64,000 nucleotides of DNA from Actinomyces respiraculi (GCF_014595995.2 NZ_CP063989.1:2418001-2482000), one strand, 5' to 3'; shown: positions 1 to 10,235, counted from the stretch's first letter. Translations and numbers: made by a program. Notes: generated by a model not told the origin, from the sequence alone.

Positions 1-995
1 GCGGCCAGGGCGATCTCGTCGAACTCGGCGTAGGTCACGCCCAGGACCTTCTTGGCGGCGTCGAGCACGCGGGCGCCGTTGAGGGTGCAGGCCAGCGGCA
101 GGAAGGCCCCGGTGGCGTCCGCGAAGCCGGTGACGAGCCCGGAGGCGTCATGGGTGGGGGTGGCCGAGACGGCGGCGACGACGCCACTCGTGCCCAGGGA
201 GACGCTCGTCTGTCCGGGGCGCAGGCCCAGCCCGAGCGCGGCGCCGGCGTTGTCGCCGCAGCCGGGGCCCAGCGCCAGGTGGGACAGGTCGCGTCCGAGC
301 ACGTCGTGCCCGCCCCGCAGGGCGACCTCGTGGGGGCCGACGACGCGGGGCAGAACGATGGCCTCGGCCTCCTCCCGGCTCAGGCGCAGCGCGAGGGCGA
401 GCAGGTCACGGCGGTAGGTGTTGGTCACCGCGTCGAAGTAGCCGGTGCCGGAGGCATCGGAGCGGTCGGTGGTGAGAGTCCTCATCGAGGTCGCGCCGGA
501 CAGCTTCCAGGTGAGCCAGTCGTGCGGAAGGCACACGGCGGCGATGCGGGCGGCATTGTCGGGCTCGTGGTCCGCGAGCCAGCGCAGCTTGGTGATGGTG
601 AGGGAGGCGACGAGGACACTGCCGACGGCGTCGGCCCAGGCCCGGCGGCCGACCGCCTCGTCGCCGTGGCCGAGCTCGTGGATGAGGTCGCGGGCGGCCT
701 GGGCGGAACGGGTGTCGTTCCACAGCAGGGCGGGGCGGATGACCTCGCCGTCGGCGTCGAGCAGGACCATGCCGTGCTGCTGGCCGCCCACGCTCAGGGC
801 GGCGACGTCGTCGAGGCCGCCGACGGCGTCGACAACCTCCCCCAGGGCGCGCCACCACTCGTCGGGGTGGACCTCGGTGCCCTCGGGGTGGGAGGCCTTG
901 GCCTCGCGCACGAGGGCGCCGGTGGCGGCGTCGCGGATGACGATCTTGCAGGACTGGGTCGAGGAGTCGACGCCGGCGACGAGGGTAGCGCTCAT
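1..995 (-). CDS. xylB: Xylulokinase, C-terminus cut off by the window edge
   Basis: FGGY-family sugar kinase that phosphorylates D-xylulose to xylulose 5-phosphate in the cytoplasm. About 331 codons are visible; the rest lies beyond the left edge. The N-terminus has the phosphate-binding motif DSSTQSCK (residues about 10-17), then GGQQHGMV, and later [11 protein letters not shown] and SLGTSGVV, which fit the second ATPase-fold half. The ATG at 995 follows a purine-rich GGAAGC and sits 46 bp downstream of xylA, so the two form an operon read leftward. XylB rather than another FGGY kinase is inferred from pairing with xylA. Confidence 0.93.
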   Translation of the reverse strand, partial: MSATLVAGVDSSTQSCKIVIRDAATGALVREAKASHPEGTEVHPDEWWRALGEVVDAVGGLDDVAALSVGGQQHGMVLLDADGEVIRPALLWNDTRSAQAARDLIHELGHGDEAVGRRAWADAVGSVLVASLTITKLRWLADHEPDNAARIAAVCLPHDWLTWKLSGATSMRTLTTDRSDASGTGYFDAVTNTYRRDLLALALRLSREEAEAIVLPRVVGPHEVALRGGHDVLGRDLSHLALGPGCGDNAGAALGLGLRPGQTSVSLGTSGVVAAVSATPTHDASGLVTGFADATGAFLPLACTLNGARVLDAAKKVLGVTYAEFDEIALA

Positions 996-1040
996 ACGTG
1001 GCTTCCTTTCAGTCGATGTCAGTCGGCTTTCCACCGATTG

Positions 1041-2222
1041 TCAGCCGATAAGGTGCATGACGGCCTTTTGGTAGAGGTCGACGTAGTGGTAGTCGCGGGC
1101 GGCGGCGGCCTCGGTATCGAAGTCCTCGTAGGCGGAGCGGTCGGCCACGAAGTCCTCCAGCGACTCGCCCTCGGCGAGGGTGGGCTCGCCCAGCTCGTAG
1201 ATGCCGGACAGCCTCAGGGCCTCCTGAACCTCGGGGTCGGCGCGGAAGGCCTTGGCCTTCTCGGCGAGCTGGAGCCACATCTCCATGTTGGCGGCGGCGG
1301 ACTCCCACACGCCGTCCATGCCGTCGGTGCGCGAGGGCTTGTAGTCGAAGTGGATCGGGCCGTCGTAGCGCGGGCCACCGTTGGGGAAGCCGTTGACGAT
1401 GAGGTCGGCGGTGAAGAAGGCACTGAGCAGGTCGCCGTGGCCGAAGACGAGGTCCTGGTCGTACTTCAGGCCCTTCTGGCCGTTGAGGTCGATGTGGAAG
1501 AGCTTGCCGGCGTTGAGGGCCTGGGCGATGCCGTGGGTGTAGTTGAGGCCCGCCATCTGCTCGTGGCCGACCTCGGGATTGAGGCCGACGACGTCGCCGT
1601 TGTCGAGCTCGGCGATGAGGGCGAGGGCGTGGCCGACGGTGGGCAGGAAGATGTCGCCGCGGGGCTCGTTGGGCTTGGGCTCGAGGCCGATCCTGAGGTT
1701 GTAGCCCTTGTCCTTGATGTACTGGGCGACGGTGTCCAGGCCCTCCTTGTAGCGCTCCATGGCCGCGTTGACATCCTTGGAGGAGTCGTACTCGGCGCCC
1801 TCGCGCCCGCCCCACATGACGAAGGTCGTGGCGCCGAGCTCGGCGGCGAGGTCGACGTTGCGCAGGAGCTTGCGCAGGCCGAAGCGGCGGATGGAGCGGT
1901 CGTTGTTGGTCAGCCCGCCGTCCTTGAAAATCGGGTGGGTGAAGGTGTTGGTGGTGACCATCTCGATGGTCAGGCCGGTGGCGTCGCAGGTGTCCTTGAG
2001 CTTGGCGATGATCTCGGCACGCTCGGCGTCGGTGGCGTCGAAGGGGAAGACGTCGTTGTCGTGGAAGGTGATGCCCCAGGCACCGAGCTCGGCGAGCTTC
2101 TCGGTGTACTCCCAGGGCTTGAGGGCGGCGCGGGTCCTGTCGCCGAAGGGGTCGGCCGCCAGCCAGCCGACGGTCCACAGACCGAACGAGAACTTGTCTT
2201 CCTTGGTGGGCTTACGGACCAC
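1041..2222 (-). CDS. xylA: Xylose isomerase
   Basis: Interconverts D-xylose and D-xylulose; first step of the isomerase pathway, upstream of xylB. The 393-residue length matches the class I actinobacterial enzyme (about 388). The TFHDNDVFP motif puts His54 and Asp57 at the positions used for catalysis in Streptomyces enzymes, and the metal-site segment [12 protein letters not shown] is present. An upstream ATG at 2294 is open in frame, but GTG 2222 is chosen: AGGAGGAGCGACC lies directly before it and the protein then begins [10 protein letters not shown] as in relatives. It diverges from the ROK regulator at 2327, and the shared intergenic region probably carries the regulator's operator. Confidence 0.96.
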   Translation of the reverse strand: MVRKPTKEDKFSFGLWTVGWLAADPFGDRTRAALKPWEYTEKLAELGAWGITFHDNDVFPFDATDAERAEIIAKLKDTCDATGLTIEMVTTNTFTHPIFKDGGLTNNDRSIRRFGLRKLLRNVDLAAELGATTFVMWGGREGAEYDSSKDVNAAMERYKEGLDTVAQYIKDKGYNLRIGLEPKPNEPRGDIFLPTVGHALALIAELDNGDVVGLNPEVGHEQMAGLNYTHGIAQALNAGKLFHIDLNGQKGLKYDQDLVFGHGDLLSAFFTADLIVNGFPNGGPRYDGPIHFDYKPSRTDGMDGVWESAAANMEMWLQLAEKAKAFRADPEVQEALRLSGIYELGEPTLAEGESLEDFVADRSAYEDFDTEAAAARDYHYVDLYQKAVMHLIG

Positions 2223-2282
2223 GGTCGCTCCTCCTCGAGCTCGACGCCCCGGCATCAGGTCAACCTCAGGGCATCCATTTGT

Positions 2283-2319
2283 TTGTTGGCACAACTATGA
2301 CATGCCGGTAAGGTAGGGT
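2283..2319 (+). promoter_or_regulatory. xylA / ROK regulator divergent control region
   Basis: GTTG-GCA-CAAC (2285-2295) is a perfect small inverted repeat in an A/T-rich patch of the xylA-regulator gap, a likely operator half-core. TTGGCA (2286-2291) followed after 17 bp by TAAGGT (2309-2314) resembles a rightward promoter, and TAGGGT (2314-2319) lies 7 nt before the GTG of the regulator, suggesting a leaderless message. Operator assignment is inference from position and symmetry. Confidence 0.5.
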
Positions 2320-2326
2320 CAAGGCT

Positions 2327-3580
2327 GTGGTCACCAGTAACTGGACCCCGACACCGATGTCGGCGCCGTCCGCCTCGACTCCGCCCGCAACCGCGTCGGC
2401 ACGCCAATCGACGCTGCGCACGGCAAACCTCGCGCTCGTCGCCCGTAAGGTACTGTCCTCCCACGAGCCGATCTCCCGCGCCGACGTCGCCGCCACCACC
2501 GGTATGACCCGCTCGACGGCCTCGCGCCTGGTTGACGACCTTGTCGACGCCGGCATCCTCGCCGAGCTCGCCCCGACCCCTGCCTCGGGCCCCGGGCGCC
2601 CGGCCGTCCCCCTCGCCCCACCGCACGGCACCTTCGTCGCGCTCGGCCTGGAGGTCAACGTCACCCACATGGTGGTGCGCGCCATCGACCTGTCGGGCGA
2701 GATGCTGGCCGAGAGGATCGTCCTCGACGACTTCACCGGCTCCGACCCCGCCGTCGTCCTGACCCGCCTGTCCGATCTGCTCGCCGATGTCCTCGCGCTC
2801 GACGCCGTCGACCAGGCCCGTCTCGTCGGCGCCGCGCTGGCACTGCCCGGGCTCGTGTCCGACGGCGTTCTGCTGCGCGCCCCCAACCTCGGCTGGTTCC
2901 AGGTGCGCCCCACCGACCACCTCGACGCCGTGCTCGCAGCCGCCGGCCTGGCGCTGCTCGTGGGCAACGAGGCGAACTTTGGCGCCCTCACCGTGGGCCG
3001 CGAGCGCCCCACCTCCGCCTACCAGCACCCCTCCTACATCTACCTGTCCGGGGAGAACGGCATTGGCGCGGGGATCGTGCGCGAGGGTCGTGTCATCATC
3101 GGGACCTCAGGCTTCGCCGGGGAGATCGGGCACGTGCAGGTCGACCCCGCGGGCCCCCTGTGCTCCTGCGGCAACCACGGCTGCCTCGAGCGCTACGCCG
3201 GACGTCGCGTCATCCTGCGTGCCGCGGGCCTCACCGACGACGACTCCCCCGAGACGCTGGTCGCCGCCTACGAGGCCGGTGAGGCCCGGGCGGTGGGAGC
3301 CGTCGAGGCGGCCGCGCACGCGCTGGGCGTGGGCCTGAGCGGCGCGATCAACCTGCTCGACATCCCGGTGGTGGTCCTGGGCGGCCACCTCGCCCCGCTC
3401 ACGCGGATCCTGCGGCCCTTGCTGACCGCGGAGCTGGAGCAGCGCGTGCTGGCCTCCTCCTGGTCCGTGCCCGAGGTGGTGCAGGCCGACGGCGACCAGA
3501 TGCCGGGCGCGACCGGCGCGGCCTGGACCCTGCTCGAGCAGGTCGTCGCCGACCCCGTCGCCTGGATGGAGGCCGACTGA
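2327..3580 (+). CDS. ROK-family transcriptional regulator (XylR-type)
   Basis: 417-residue ROK protein: a winged-helix N-terminus (residues about 40-90, with SRADVAATTGMTRSTASRLV as the recognition region) joined to a ROK sugar-binding domain. The ROK zinc site is clear in CSCGNHGCLERYAG, preceded by GEIGHVQV, and an ATP-type glycine-rich loop GENGIGAG is present. Proteins of this build usually repress xylose genes and respond to the sugar. Divergence from xylA-xylB supports a XylR role. GTG 2327 has no Shine-Dalgarno sequence but sits 7 nt after TAGGGT, so a leaderless start is likely. Confidence 0.9.
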   Translation: MVTSNWTPTPMSAPSASTPPATASARQSTLRTANLALVARKVLSSHEPISRADVAATTGMTRSTASRLVDDLVDAGILAELAPTPASGPGRPAVPLAPPHGTFVALGLEVNVTHMVVRAIDLSGEMLAERIVLDDFTGSDPAVVLTRLSDLLADVLALDAVDQARLVGAALALPGLVSDGVLLRAPNLGWFQVRPTDHLDAVLAAAGLALLVGNEANFGALTVGRERPTSAYQHPSYIYLSGENGIGAGIVREGRVIIGTSGFAGEIGHVQVDPAGPLCSCGNHGCLERYAGRRVILRAAGLTDDDSPETLVAAYEAGEARAVGAVEAAAHALGVGLSGAINLLDIPVVVLGGHLAPLTRILRPLLTAELEQRVLASSWSVPEVVQADGDQMPGATGAAWTLLEQVVADPVAWMEAD

Positions 3581-3730
3581 GACCGGCCGGCCCGCGCCGT
3601 CGCCCCCTCTCCCCCGCACCCCCACGCCGGCCCCTCCGCTGAGCCCCGAGCCCTCGCACTCACCTCTCCGCTCAGGCCCCAGCGTGAGGACTCAGCGGGC
3701 GGGCCATGGCAACAGTCCGGCGGACGGCTG

Positions 3731-5731
3731 TCAGACGCCGATCTCGGCACCCTCCCTGCGGAAGGCCGGAATGTACTCGTAGGGAGCAGGAACGGTGACC
3801 GTCTGCCCGCCGTCATAGGTCTCGCCCGTGTGGATCTCCACCCAGCGCGCCCCTGCCGGCAGGTAGGCGTCCTGGTACATCACCCCGGGCGCGGTCACCG
3901 GGACCACCAGGAGGTCCGGTCCCAGCAAGAACTCGTCCTCGACCTCCCAGGCGCGCTCGTCCTCGGGGAACTCCAGGAAGAGCGCACGCATGGCGGGGGT
4001 GCCGAGCTCGGCCGCCTCATGCATCACGCGGCTGATGTAGGGTCGCAGGCGCTCACGCAGGTCCATGTGCTCGCGAGAGATCTCGAGGCAGCGCTCACCG
4101 TAGCTCCAGACCTCGTTCGGACCCCCGCTCATCGGCGAGCCGAGCTCACCGCGAGGGTCCCGGTGCCCGTGGAGACGGAAGAGCGGACAGTACGCGCCGA
4201 AGGCGAACCATCGCGCGTACAACTCTCGGTAGGCCTCATCAGACGGGTCGCCCCCATGGAACCCGCCGATGTCCGTAGTCCACCAGGGGATCCCGGACAT
4301 GCCGATGCTCAGGCCCGCCCGGATCTGCCGAGCGAGCGACTCCCAGGTCGGGGGGATGTCGCCGGACCAGACGGCCGCCCCGTACTTGGCCTGACCGGCC
4401 CATGCGGAGCGGCACAGGAGCACCGTGGGGGGCTCGCCCGCGGCAGTCATCCCATCGTAGAAGGCCTTGGCGTTGTCTCGCGGATAGGTGTTCGCTACGG
4501 CGGAGCCGGGACCGGAGTAGAAGGAGAGGTTCTTCGGGTGCCCGGGGTTGAGCTCGGGCTCGCACGCGTCGAGCCACCAGACCGTGACACCGAGGTCGTA
4601 GTAGTTCTTCTTCACCGCCTGCCACACGTATTCCCTCGCACGCGGGTTGGTGGGGTCGTAGAAGGCAACCGGAAGGTCTCTCGGCATCTTCTTGTCGTGG
4701 ATACTCTGGTGGAACTCGATGCCCTGGTCGGTGCCAACGAGCAGGCCTTTGCTCGCCATCTCGTCGTAGTTGCTCGACAACGGGGAGATCGTCGGCCAGA
4801 TGGACACCATGAGGCGCACCCCGAGCTCGTCGAGCTCCGCCATCATCGCCGCCGGGTCGGGGTACTCCTGCGGGTCGAAGGCGAAGTCGCCCATCGCGGT
4901 CCAGTGGAAGAAGTCTGTGACGATGACGGACAGCGGCAGCCCGAGGCGCTTGTACTCACGGGCGACATCGAGAATCTCCTCCTGCCCCAGGTAGCGCAGC
5001 TTGCACTGCCAGAAGCCGGAGGCCCACTCGGGCAGCTGCGGCGCGTGACCGACGGCGTCGGCGTAATTCGACATGATGTCGGAGGGCGTGGCCCCCGCAG
5101 TGAGCCAGTAGTCGAGCGCAGGAGCCGCGTCGGCCACCCACCGGGTCGAGCCGTCAGCGAGCTCGACCCGACCGACGGCGGGGTTGTTCCACAGGAATCC
5201 ATAGCCGCGGTTGGACAGGTAGAAGGGGATGCTGACCTCGGTGTTGCGTTGGACGAGGTCGATGACAAGTCCCTTGTGGTCGAGCCGGCCGTGCTGGTGC
5301 TGACCGAGGCCGTAGATGCGCTCTCCCTCATACGCCTTGAACTGCTGGTGGATCTCGAACAGGCCCGAGCGCTGCCCGTAGAAGACACGAGCTCCCGGCC
5401 ACCAGAAGTGCTCGCGCTGCTCGGCAAGCAGCTCCGAACCGTCCGCCGTGCGCAGGAAGCTGAGCATGACGGTCGGCTTGCCGTCGCCCGCGTCGATCCG
5501 GGCCTCGACCGTGAGGCCTCCGGCAACAAGGCGCAGCCGGCCGTCATCCGTCTCGCTCACGGCGGCGGCGGGCAGCCCGGTGGGACGCTCCTCCAGCGCA
5601 CCGACGTCGGCGGCGGGAATCGCATGCTGCGCGGCGCGCACCCGCACCGAGTCGCGCCCCCACTGCTCGATCCTGAGCACCTCGTGTGCGTGCCGGATCT
5701 CCAGTCCGTCCGCGATAACAACGTATTCCAT
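3731..5731 (-). CDS. Glycoside hydrolase family 31, probably alpha-xylosidase
   Basis: 666-residue intracellular GH31 enzyme; no signal peptide. WWLDACEPE holds the predicted nucleophile Asp (about residue 388), and WSGDIPPTW the predicted acid/base Asp (about 458). VTDFFHW and IPWWTTDIGGF are standard GH31 barrel segments. The WxDAxEP form of the nucleophile motif and the xylA/xylB/importer neighbourhood favour alpha-xylosidase over alpha-glucosidase; that choice is inference. A TTG at 5734 is in frame, but ATG 5731 is preferred because AAGGAG is 9 nt upstream. It is the last gene of the leftward importer operon. Confidence 0.9.
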   Translation of the reverse strand: MEYVVIADGLEIRHAHEVLRIEQWGRDSVRVRAAQHAIPAADVGALEERPTGLPAAAVSETDDGRLRLVAGGLTVEARIDAGDGKPTVMLSFLRTADGSELLAEQREHFWWPGARVFYGQRSGLFEIHQQFKAYEGERIYGLGQHQHGRLDHKGLVIDLVQRNTEVSIPFYLSNRGYGFLWNNPAVGRVELADGSTRWVADAAPALDYWLTAGATPSDIMSNYADAVGHAPQLPEWASGFWQCKLRYLGQEEILDVAREYKRLGLPLSVIVTDFFHWTAMGDFAFDPQEYPDPAAMMAELDELGVRLMVSIWPTISPLSSNYDEMASKGLLVGTDQGIEFHQSIHDKKMPRDLPVAFYDPTNPRAREYVWQAVKKNYYDLGVTVWWLDACEPELNPGHPKNLSFYSGPGSAVANTYPRDNAKAFYDGMTAAGEPPTVLLCRSAWAGQAKYGAAVWSGDIPPTWESLARQIRAGLSIGMSGIPWWTTDIGGFHGGDPSDEAYRELYARWFAFGAYCPLFRLHGHRDPRGELGSPMSGGPNEVWSYGERCLEISREHMDLRERLRPYISRVMHEAAELGTPAMRALFLEFPEDERAWEVEDEFLLGPDLLVVPVTAPGVMYQDAYLPAGARWVEIHTGETYDGGQTVTVPAPYEYIPAFRREGAEIGV

Positions 5732-5814
5732 CAAGGCGATCTCCTTCGCTCATGACATTGCGTGGATGATGCTGAGACACAGTCCGGGCACGGCCCGGAT
5801 GATGACGGCACGCC

Positions 5815-6633
5815 TCAGGCCTTGACCGCTCCGCCGGTCGCACCTGCAGCGATGTACTTCTGGGCGATGACCAGCAGCACCGCCGCTGGGAGCGAGGCCA
5901 TGGTCGCCGTCGCCATGACCGAGCCCCAGTCCGCGACGTAGCCACCGATGAAGAGGTAGATGCCCAGGGTGACCGGTCTGGCGTCGGAGCTCGAGCTGAG
6001 GGTCAGTGCGAACAGGAAGTCGCTCCAGGCGAAGAGGAAGCTGAACAGCGCCGCAGTGATGACCGAGTTGCGGCTGAGCGGCAGCACGATCGAGAAGAAG
6101 GTCCGGATCCGTCCGGCTCCGTCAACCCTCGCAGCCTCAAGCAATGACATGGGGAGCGCCCGCATGAAGGCCTGGATGATGAGGATCGAGAACGGGATGC
6201 CCAGGGCGGAGTCGGCGAGAATGAGGCCTACGGTCGTATTGAGGATCCCCAGGTCGTTGTAGGCGCCGTAGAGCGCGTTCGCGATGACGATCCCGGGGAT
6301 CATCTGGCTCAGGAGGAGCACGAACATCACCGCACCCGCGCCTCTCACACGGTAGAGCGACAGCGCGTAGGCCGCCGGGGTGGCGATGGAGAGGCTGACC
6401 AGGACCGCCCCGATCGCCACGACCAGGCTGGTCAGGAGGTTGGGGCCCTGACTCGAGAAGGCGTTGCGGTAGCCCTCGAGGCTCGGGTGCACCGGGAACC
6501 AGTCGAGGTCAACGGTGGCCACTCCCGGCTGGAAGGAGGCGTTGATCATCCAGTAGACCGGGAACAGCATGAGAGCGAGAAAAAGCAGACCCACAAGCGT
6601 GTGGACCGTGGTGCGCGCACGAGTGCTTCTCAT
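5815..6633 (-). CDS. Carbohydrate ABC transporter permease, MalG-type
   Basis: 272-residue inner-membrane permease of the carbohydrate uptake CUT1 class. It has about six hydrophobic helices and the cytoplasmic EAA loop EAARVDGAGRIRTF that docks the ATPase. AGGAGG lies 7 nt before ATG 6633. The stop of the partner permease is only 3 nt upstream, so the two are co-translated. It ends 83 bp before the GH31 gene. Confidence 0.95.
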   Translation of the reverse strand: MRSTRARTTVHTLVGLLFLALMLFPVYWMINASFQPGVATVDLDWFPVHPSLEGYRNAFSSQGPNLLTSLVVAIGAVLVSLSIATPAAYALSLYRVRGAGAVMFVLLLSQMIPGIVIANALYGAYNDLGILNTTVGLILADSALGIPFSILIIQAFMRALPMSLLEAARVDGAGRIRTFFSIVLPLSRNSVITAALFSFLFAWSDFLFALTLSSSSDARPVTLGIYLFIGGYVADWGSVMATATMASLPAAVLLVIAQKYIAAGATGGAVKA

Positions 6634-6636
6634 GGG

Positions 6637-7551
6637 TCAGTCCTCCTTTTCGGCATGACTCACCCGCAGGTAGACCACGGCGAAGACGAGCGAGATGATG
6701 ACGAGGATGTTGCCGAGCGCCGCCCCCTGGCCGAACTCGAAGTTGGCGAAAGAGAGCTTGTAGGACTGCGTCGCAAGGGTGACCGTCGCGTTCGCGGGGC
6801 CGCCGTCGGTCAGCCCGAGGATGATGTCCAGCACCTTGAGGGTGTAGACGACCCCCAGGATGAGCACCACGGAGACCACGGGGCGCAGCAACGGCCAGGT
6901 GATGCTGCGGAAGGCCCGCCAACCGACGGCGCCGTCGAGCGCGGCCGCCTCGTAGAGCTCATCAGGAATATCCTGCAGACCGCTGTACAGGATCGTCATG
7001 TTGAAGGGGATCCCCAACCAGATGTTGACGATGACGACGGCGGCCAGCGCCACATTCGTGCTCGTCAGCCACGGCACGGCGTCGACACCGACCACCCCGA
7101 GAATCTCGTTGATGATGCCGCTGTCCTTGTCCAGCATCCACTTCCAGATCGCGCTGGAGACGATCATCGGCAGAAGCCATGGCAGAAGCATGAGTGAGCG
7201 CATGACCCCATTGAGGGGGAACCTCTTCTTGAAGAAGACGGCCAGCGCCAGGCCGATGGTGAACTGACCCGCGATCGACCCGACCGTGAACAGAAGGGTA
7301 TTGAGCATGGCGGTTCCGAAGACGGAGGAACTGACCACCGCGATGTAGTTGTCGAATCCGACCCAGGGGGCCTCACCCGTGTAAAAGGTCCTCGTCGTGT
7401 ACTCCTGGACGCTCATCATCACGTTCTTGACGATGGGGTAGCCGAAGAACAGCACGAGGAAAAGCAGCGCCGGGGCGAGGAAGGTCCACTTGGCCAGCTC
7501 CTCCTTGAGCCGCATGGCACGGCGGGCCGGTGTCTCAGTCGTCGAGGTCAT
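6637..7551 (-). CDS. Carbohydrate ABC transporter permease, MalF-type
   Basis: 304-residue permease, partner of the MalG-type protein at 5815-6633. Six or so membrane segments and the EAA loop EAAALDGAVGWRAFR are visible. Three start codons run in tandem (GTG 7557, ATG 7554, ATG 7551); the last is chosen because AAGGAG then has 7-nt spacing. No ATPase gene is in the cluster, so the complex probably uses a shared MsiK-like ATPase encoded elsewhere, as known for CUT1 systems of actinobacteria. Confidence 0.95.
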   Translation of the reverse strand: MTSTTETPARRAMRLKEELAKWTFLAPALLFLVLFFGYPIVKNVMMSVQEYTTRTFYTGEAPWVGFDNYIAVVSSSVFGTAMLNTLLFTVGSIAGQFTIGLALAVFFKKRFPLNGVMRSLMLLPWLLPMIVSSAIWKWMLDKDSGIINEILGVVGVDAVPWLTSTNVALAAVVIVNIWLGIPFNMTILYSGLQDIPDELYEAAALDGAVGWRAFRSITWPLLRPVVSVVLILGVVYTLKVLDIILGLTDGGPANATVTLATQSYKLSFANFEFGQGAALGNILVIISLVFAVVYLRVSHAEKED

Positions 7552-7617
7552 CATCACGCTCCTTCCCCGACCTGCGGTGGCTGGGACCGGGTGCTCCCAG
7601 CCACCGGTTCAGCGGGT

Positions 7618-8862
7618 TCAGGACAGGAAGTCGGCCTTGGCGGTCTCAAGAGCGGCCAGCGGCTGAGCCTGACCCGTGAGTGCGGACTGGATGGCGTTGT
7701 ACAGCGCCTCAGCGGTCTTGGGCCACCCCTCACCGAGTTGCGCGGTACGCGAGCGGCCGTTGTTGACGGCGGTGACGAGGGGCTCCATCTGCGCAAGCGC
7801 GGCGACGTAGTCGGCGTCGACGGCCTCCTTCGTCGGGATCGTGTACCGGGTAGTGTTGAGCTCGAGGATCGAGTCATCGCTGAGGAGCACCGTGAGCAGC
7901 TCCATGGCCTTGGCCTGACGCGTCGGGTCCCCGGTCTCGGGGATCGTCCACATCTCGCCACCCAATGGCGAGACGGACGTGTCGCCCGCACGGGGCACGG
8001 GGATCTCGGCCACCGCCCAGTTGACGTCGGAGTTCTCGAAGGTGGTGGTCAGCCACGGTCCGTCAATGACCATCGCGGCTTTGCGGGAGGTGAACTGCTC
8101 CCCGACCTCGATCTGGGACCAATTGAGCACGCCCTGGGAGGCCCAGCCGTTGTTCACGAGGTCGACCCACAGCTGGAGCGCTCCGGCCGCCTCCTGGGTG
8201 GCGATGTCGGTCTCGTCAGCGCCGGCGGACCAGAAGAAGGGCAGGAACTGCCAGGAGCCCTCGTAGGAGGCCTTGGCGCAGAAGGCGATGCCGTAACGGT
8301 CCCCCGTGGTGAGCGCCTGCGCTGCGGCCTTGAGCTCGTCCCAGGTCGTGGGGACCTCGAGGCCCGCCTGCGAGAGCGCGTCCTGGTCGTAGTACAGGCC
8401 GAGCGTGTTGGCGCACGGCCCCATGGCGTAGAGCTCGTCACCGTAGGTGCCCGCACCGACAAAGCCGTCGATGAAGCCGTCGGCGGAGAAGCCGAGGCTC
8501 GTGAGTGGAACGAGGGCGCCGGTGGCGGCGATCTGCTGGAGATCGGGGTTGTCGAGCATGAGAAGGTCGGGCAGGGTCCTCGAGGAGATCATCTGGAGCA
8601 CCTTCTGGATCAGGCCGGTGCCGTTAACCGCCTCACGCTTGATGGTGACTCCGACCTTCTGCGCGGCAGCCTCAAGAGCGGACTGGAAGATCCCGTTGTC
8701 GGGGTCGTCGGCATAGTAGTCGAGGACCGTGAGGGAGGTGGTCTCGTCGGACGAGCCGCCGGAGCCTGAGCCGCAGGCAGCGAGCGGGAGCGCGAGCGCA
8801 GCCAGCGCAGCGCCCCGCAGGGCGTGACGACGGTTGAGGAGGTTTCGGGAAGACGTGGACAT
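7618..8862 (-). CDS. Carbohydrate ABC transporter substrate-binding lipoprotein
   Basis: 414-residue extracytoplasmic solute-binding protein, SBP family 1. It starts with an arginine-rich signal sequence (NRRHALRG) followed by LALPLAAC, a lipobox that would place the lipid-linked Cys near residue 29 on the outer membrane face. ATG 8862 has GGAG at 6-nt spacing; the frame is open much further upstream, but that would bury the signal peptide. First gene of the leftward operon with two permeases and GH31, so the ligand is probably a short xyloside or related alpha-linked saccharide (inference). Confidence 0.94.
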   Translation of the reverse strand: MSTSSRNLLNRRHALRGAALAALALPLAACGSGSGGSSDETTSLTVLDYYADDPDNGIFQSALEAAAQKVGVTIKREAVNGTGLIQKVLQMISSRTLPDLLMLDNPDLQQIAATGALVPLTSLGFSADGFIDGFVGAGTYGDELYAMGPCANTLGLYYDQDALSQAGLEVPTTWDELKAAAQALTTGDRYGIAFCAKASYEGSWQFLPFFWSAGADETDIATQEAAGALQLWVDLVNNGWASQGVLNWSQIEVGEQFTSRKAAMVIDGPWLTTTFENSDVNWAVAEIPVPRAGDTSVSPLGGEMWTIPETGDPTRQAKAMELLTVLLSDDSILELNTTRYTIPTKEAVDADYVAALAQMEPLVTAVNNGRSRTAQLGEGWPKTAEALYNAIQSALTGQAQPLAALETAKADFLS

Positions 8863-8906
8863 GCGTAGCTCCATCCCTCGCCTCGTGGTGTGACAGCGCT
8901 GGATCG

Positions 8907-9014
8907 ATACGTATGCGCACACGTATTCGTAGCGATAGTCTTGCCGTCGAGACGATGTTGCACTGAGATGGCACCCAGCCCCTTCGCTGTGCGCCGTGCA
9001 ACAAACGTATCGTT
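8907..9014. promoter_or_regulatory. Candidate LacI-type operators in the importer/regulator gap
   Basis: ATACGT-8 nt-ACGTAT at 8907-8926 is a perfect interrupted palindrome, and AACG-TAT-CGTT at 9004-9014 is a second. Both contain the word CGATACG, in opposite orientation (8905-8911 and 9006-9012). They lie between the divergent importer operon and the LacI regulator gene, where autoregulatory operators would be expected. The regulator assignment is inference. Confidence 0.5.
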
Positions 9015-9074
9015 GAGACGTACGCTCCGCAAGAGGTTCTCTCAACGTCCATCTCGACCAGCCGGAGCCAGCAG

Positions 9075-10235
9075 GTGCCTTCTTACCCAACTAGCCGCGA
9101 CGTCGCAGCGGCTGCAGGCGTCTCCCAGTCGACCGTCTCCTACGTCTTGAGCGGCAAGAGGTTCGTTGCTCCCGACACCGAGGCTCGCGTCATGGCCGCT
9201 ATGGAGGAACTCGGTTACCAGCCCCACGCCAGCGCCCGGGCGCTGCGCAGCCGCCGCTCCGGCATTCTCGGGCTCGTGGTGCCCTACCACGACTACACCG
9301 ACACCCCCAACCAGTACCGCTACATCGTCAACCTCGCCCGTGAGTGCCGACGCCACGGGTACGAACTCCTCCTCAGCAACAGCGAGGAGGGGATCGACAG
9401 CATCCGGCGACTCATTGACTCCGCCCAGTGCGAGGGACTCATCGTGATGGACGTGCTGGAGAAGGACCCTCGGGTCGAGGCCGCCCGCCACTCCCGAATC
9501 CCCTCAGTTTTCATCGGCCTGAGCGCCGACTGCGAGGGAGTCACCTCGCTCGACACAGACTTTGAGGAGATCGCGCGCCAATGCGTCAATCACCTGCTGG
9601 AAGTCCCCCACGAGCGCGCCACCGTCATCGGCCCCTCGTCGGAACACATGAGGCCCATGGGGTTTCTCCGACGCTTCAACACCGCTCTGCGCGAGGCGGC
9701 CGAGGGCAGGCTCGAGCTGACATGGATCGACGTCGCGCGCGGCTACCTGCCGATGCGCACAGGGCTGGAGACCCTGCTCACCACCGGAACAGCCCCGAAC
9801 GCTTACATCATCGCACCTGGTGCGTCGGCCGAGGACGCCGTCATCGCCCTCATGATGCTCGGAGTCGTACCAGGCGCCGACGTCTCCCTCATCGGGGCGA
9901 GCGGCCCCGCCGACTCCTCGCACGCACCCCTGGACTACTCCTACTACGACGCCGATGTCACGGCGGTGACACGAGCCGCTCTGGACCTGCTGTCCACGAA
10001 GCTCCGTCACGATGCGAGCGCCGAGCCCGTGACGCGCCGAATCCAGCCGGTCTTCCATCGAGGCGCGTCTCTCCTCGCCCCTGCGCGCCAACCCCGGGCC
10101 GCTCACCGGGGTGACCGCACCACCGGGCCTCCGCCCCACACCGGCACGCCTGCCGTTGCCCCGCGCGCCGCCGTCGGGGGAGGATCGGCTCGAGACCTTG
10201 CAGCGGCACCACGCCCCGCCCACCGACCTCACTGA
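9075..10235 (+). CDS. LacI-family transcriptional regulator
   Basis: 386-residue LacI/GalR repressor. The N-terminal helix-turn-helix and hinge are plain: SRDVAAAAGVSQSTVSYVLS followed by LGYQPHASARALRSRRS. A periplasmic-binding-protein-like effector domain fills the rest, with a proline/arginine-rich unstructured tail of about 50 residues after RRIQPVFHRG, which is longer than usual. GTG 9075 has GGAG with 7-nt spacing. It diverges from the sugar importer-GH31 operon and presumably controls it. The transketolase gene follows 22 bp later on the same strand and may be co-transcribed. Confidence 0.92.
   Translation: MPSYPTSRDVAAAAGVSQSTVSYVLSGKRFVAPDTEARVMAAMEELGYQPHASARALRSRRSGILGLVVPYHDYTDTPNQYRYIVNLARECRRHGYELLLSNSEEGIDSIRRLIDSAQCEGLIVMDVLEKDPRVEAARHSRIPSVFIGLSADCEGVTSLDTDFEEIARQCVNHLLEVPHERATVIGPSSEHMRPMGFLRRFNTALREAAEGRLELTWIDVARGYLPMRTGLETLLTTGTAPNAYIIAPGASAEDAVIALMMLGVVPGADVSLIGASGPADSSHAPLDYSYYDADVTAVTRAALDLLSTKLRHDASAEPVTRRIQPVFHRGASLLAPARQPRAAHRGDRTTGPPPHTGTPAVAPRAAVGGGSARDLAAAPRPAHRPH

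Noticed and set aside
150..2300. 716-codon open frame on the plus strand
   Set aside because: It is antisense to xylB and xylA, which have clear catalytic motifs; long antisense frames are expected at this GC content.
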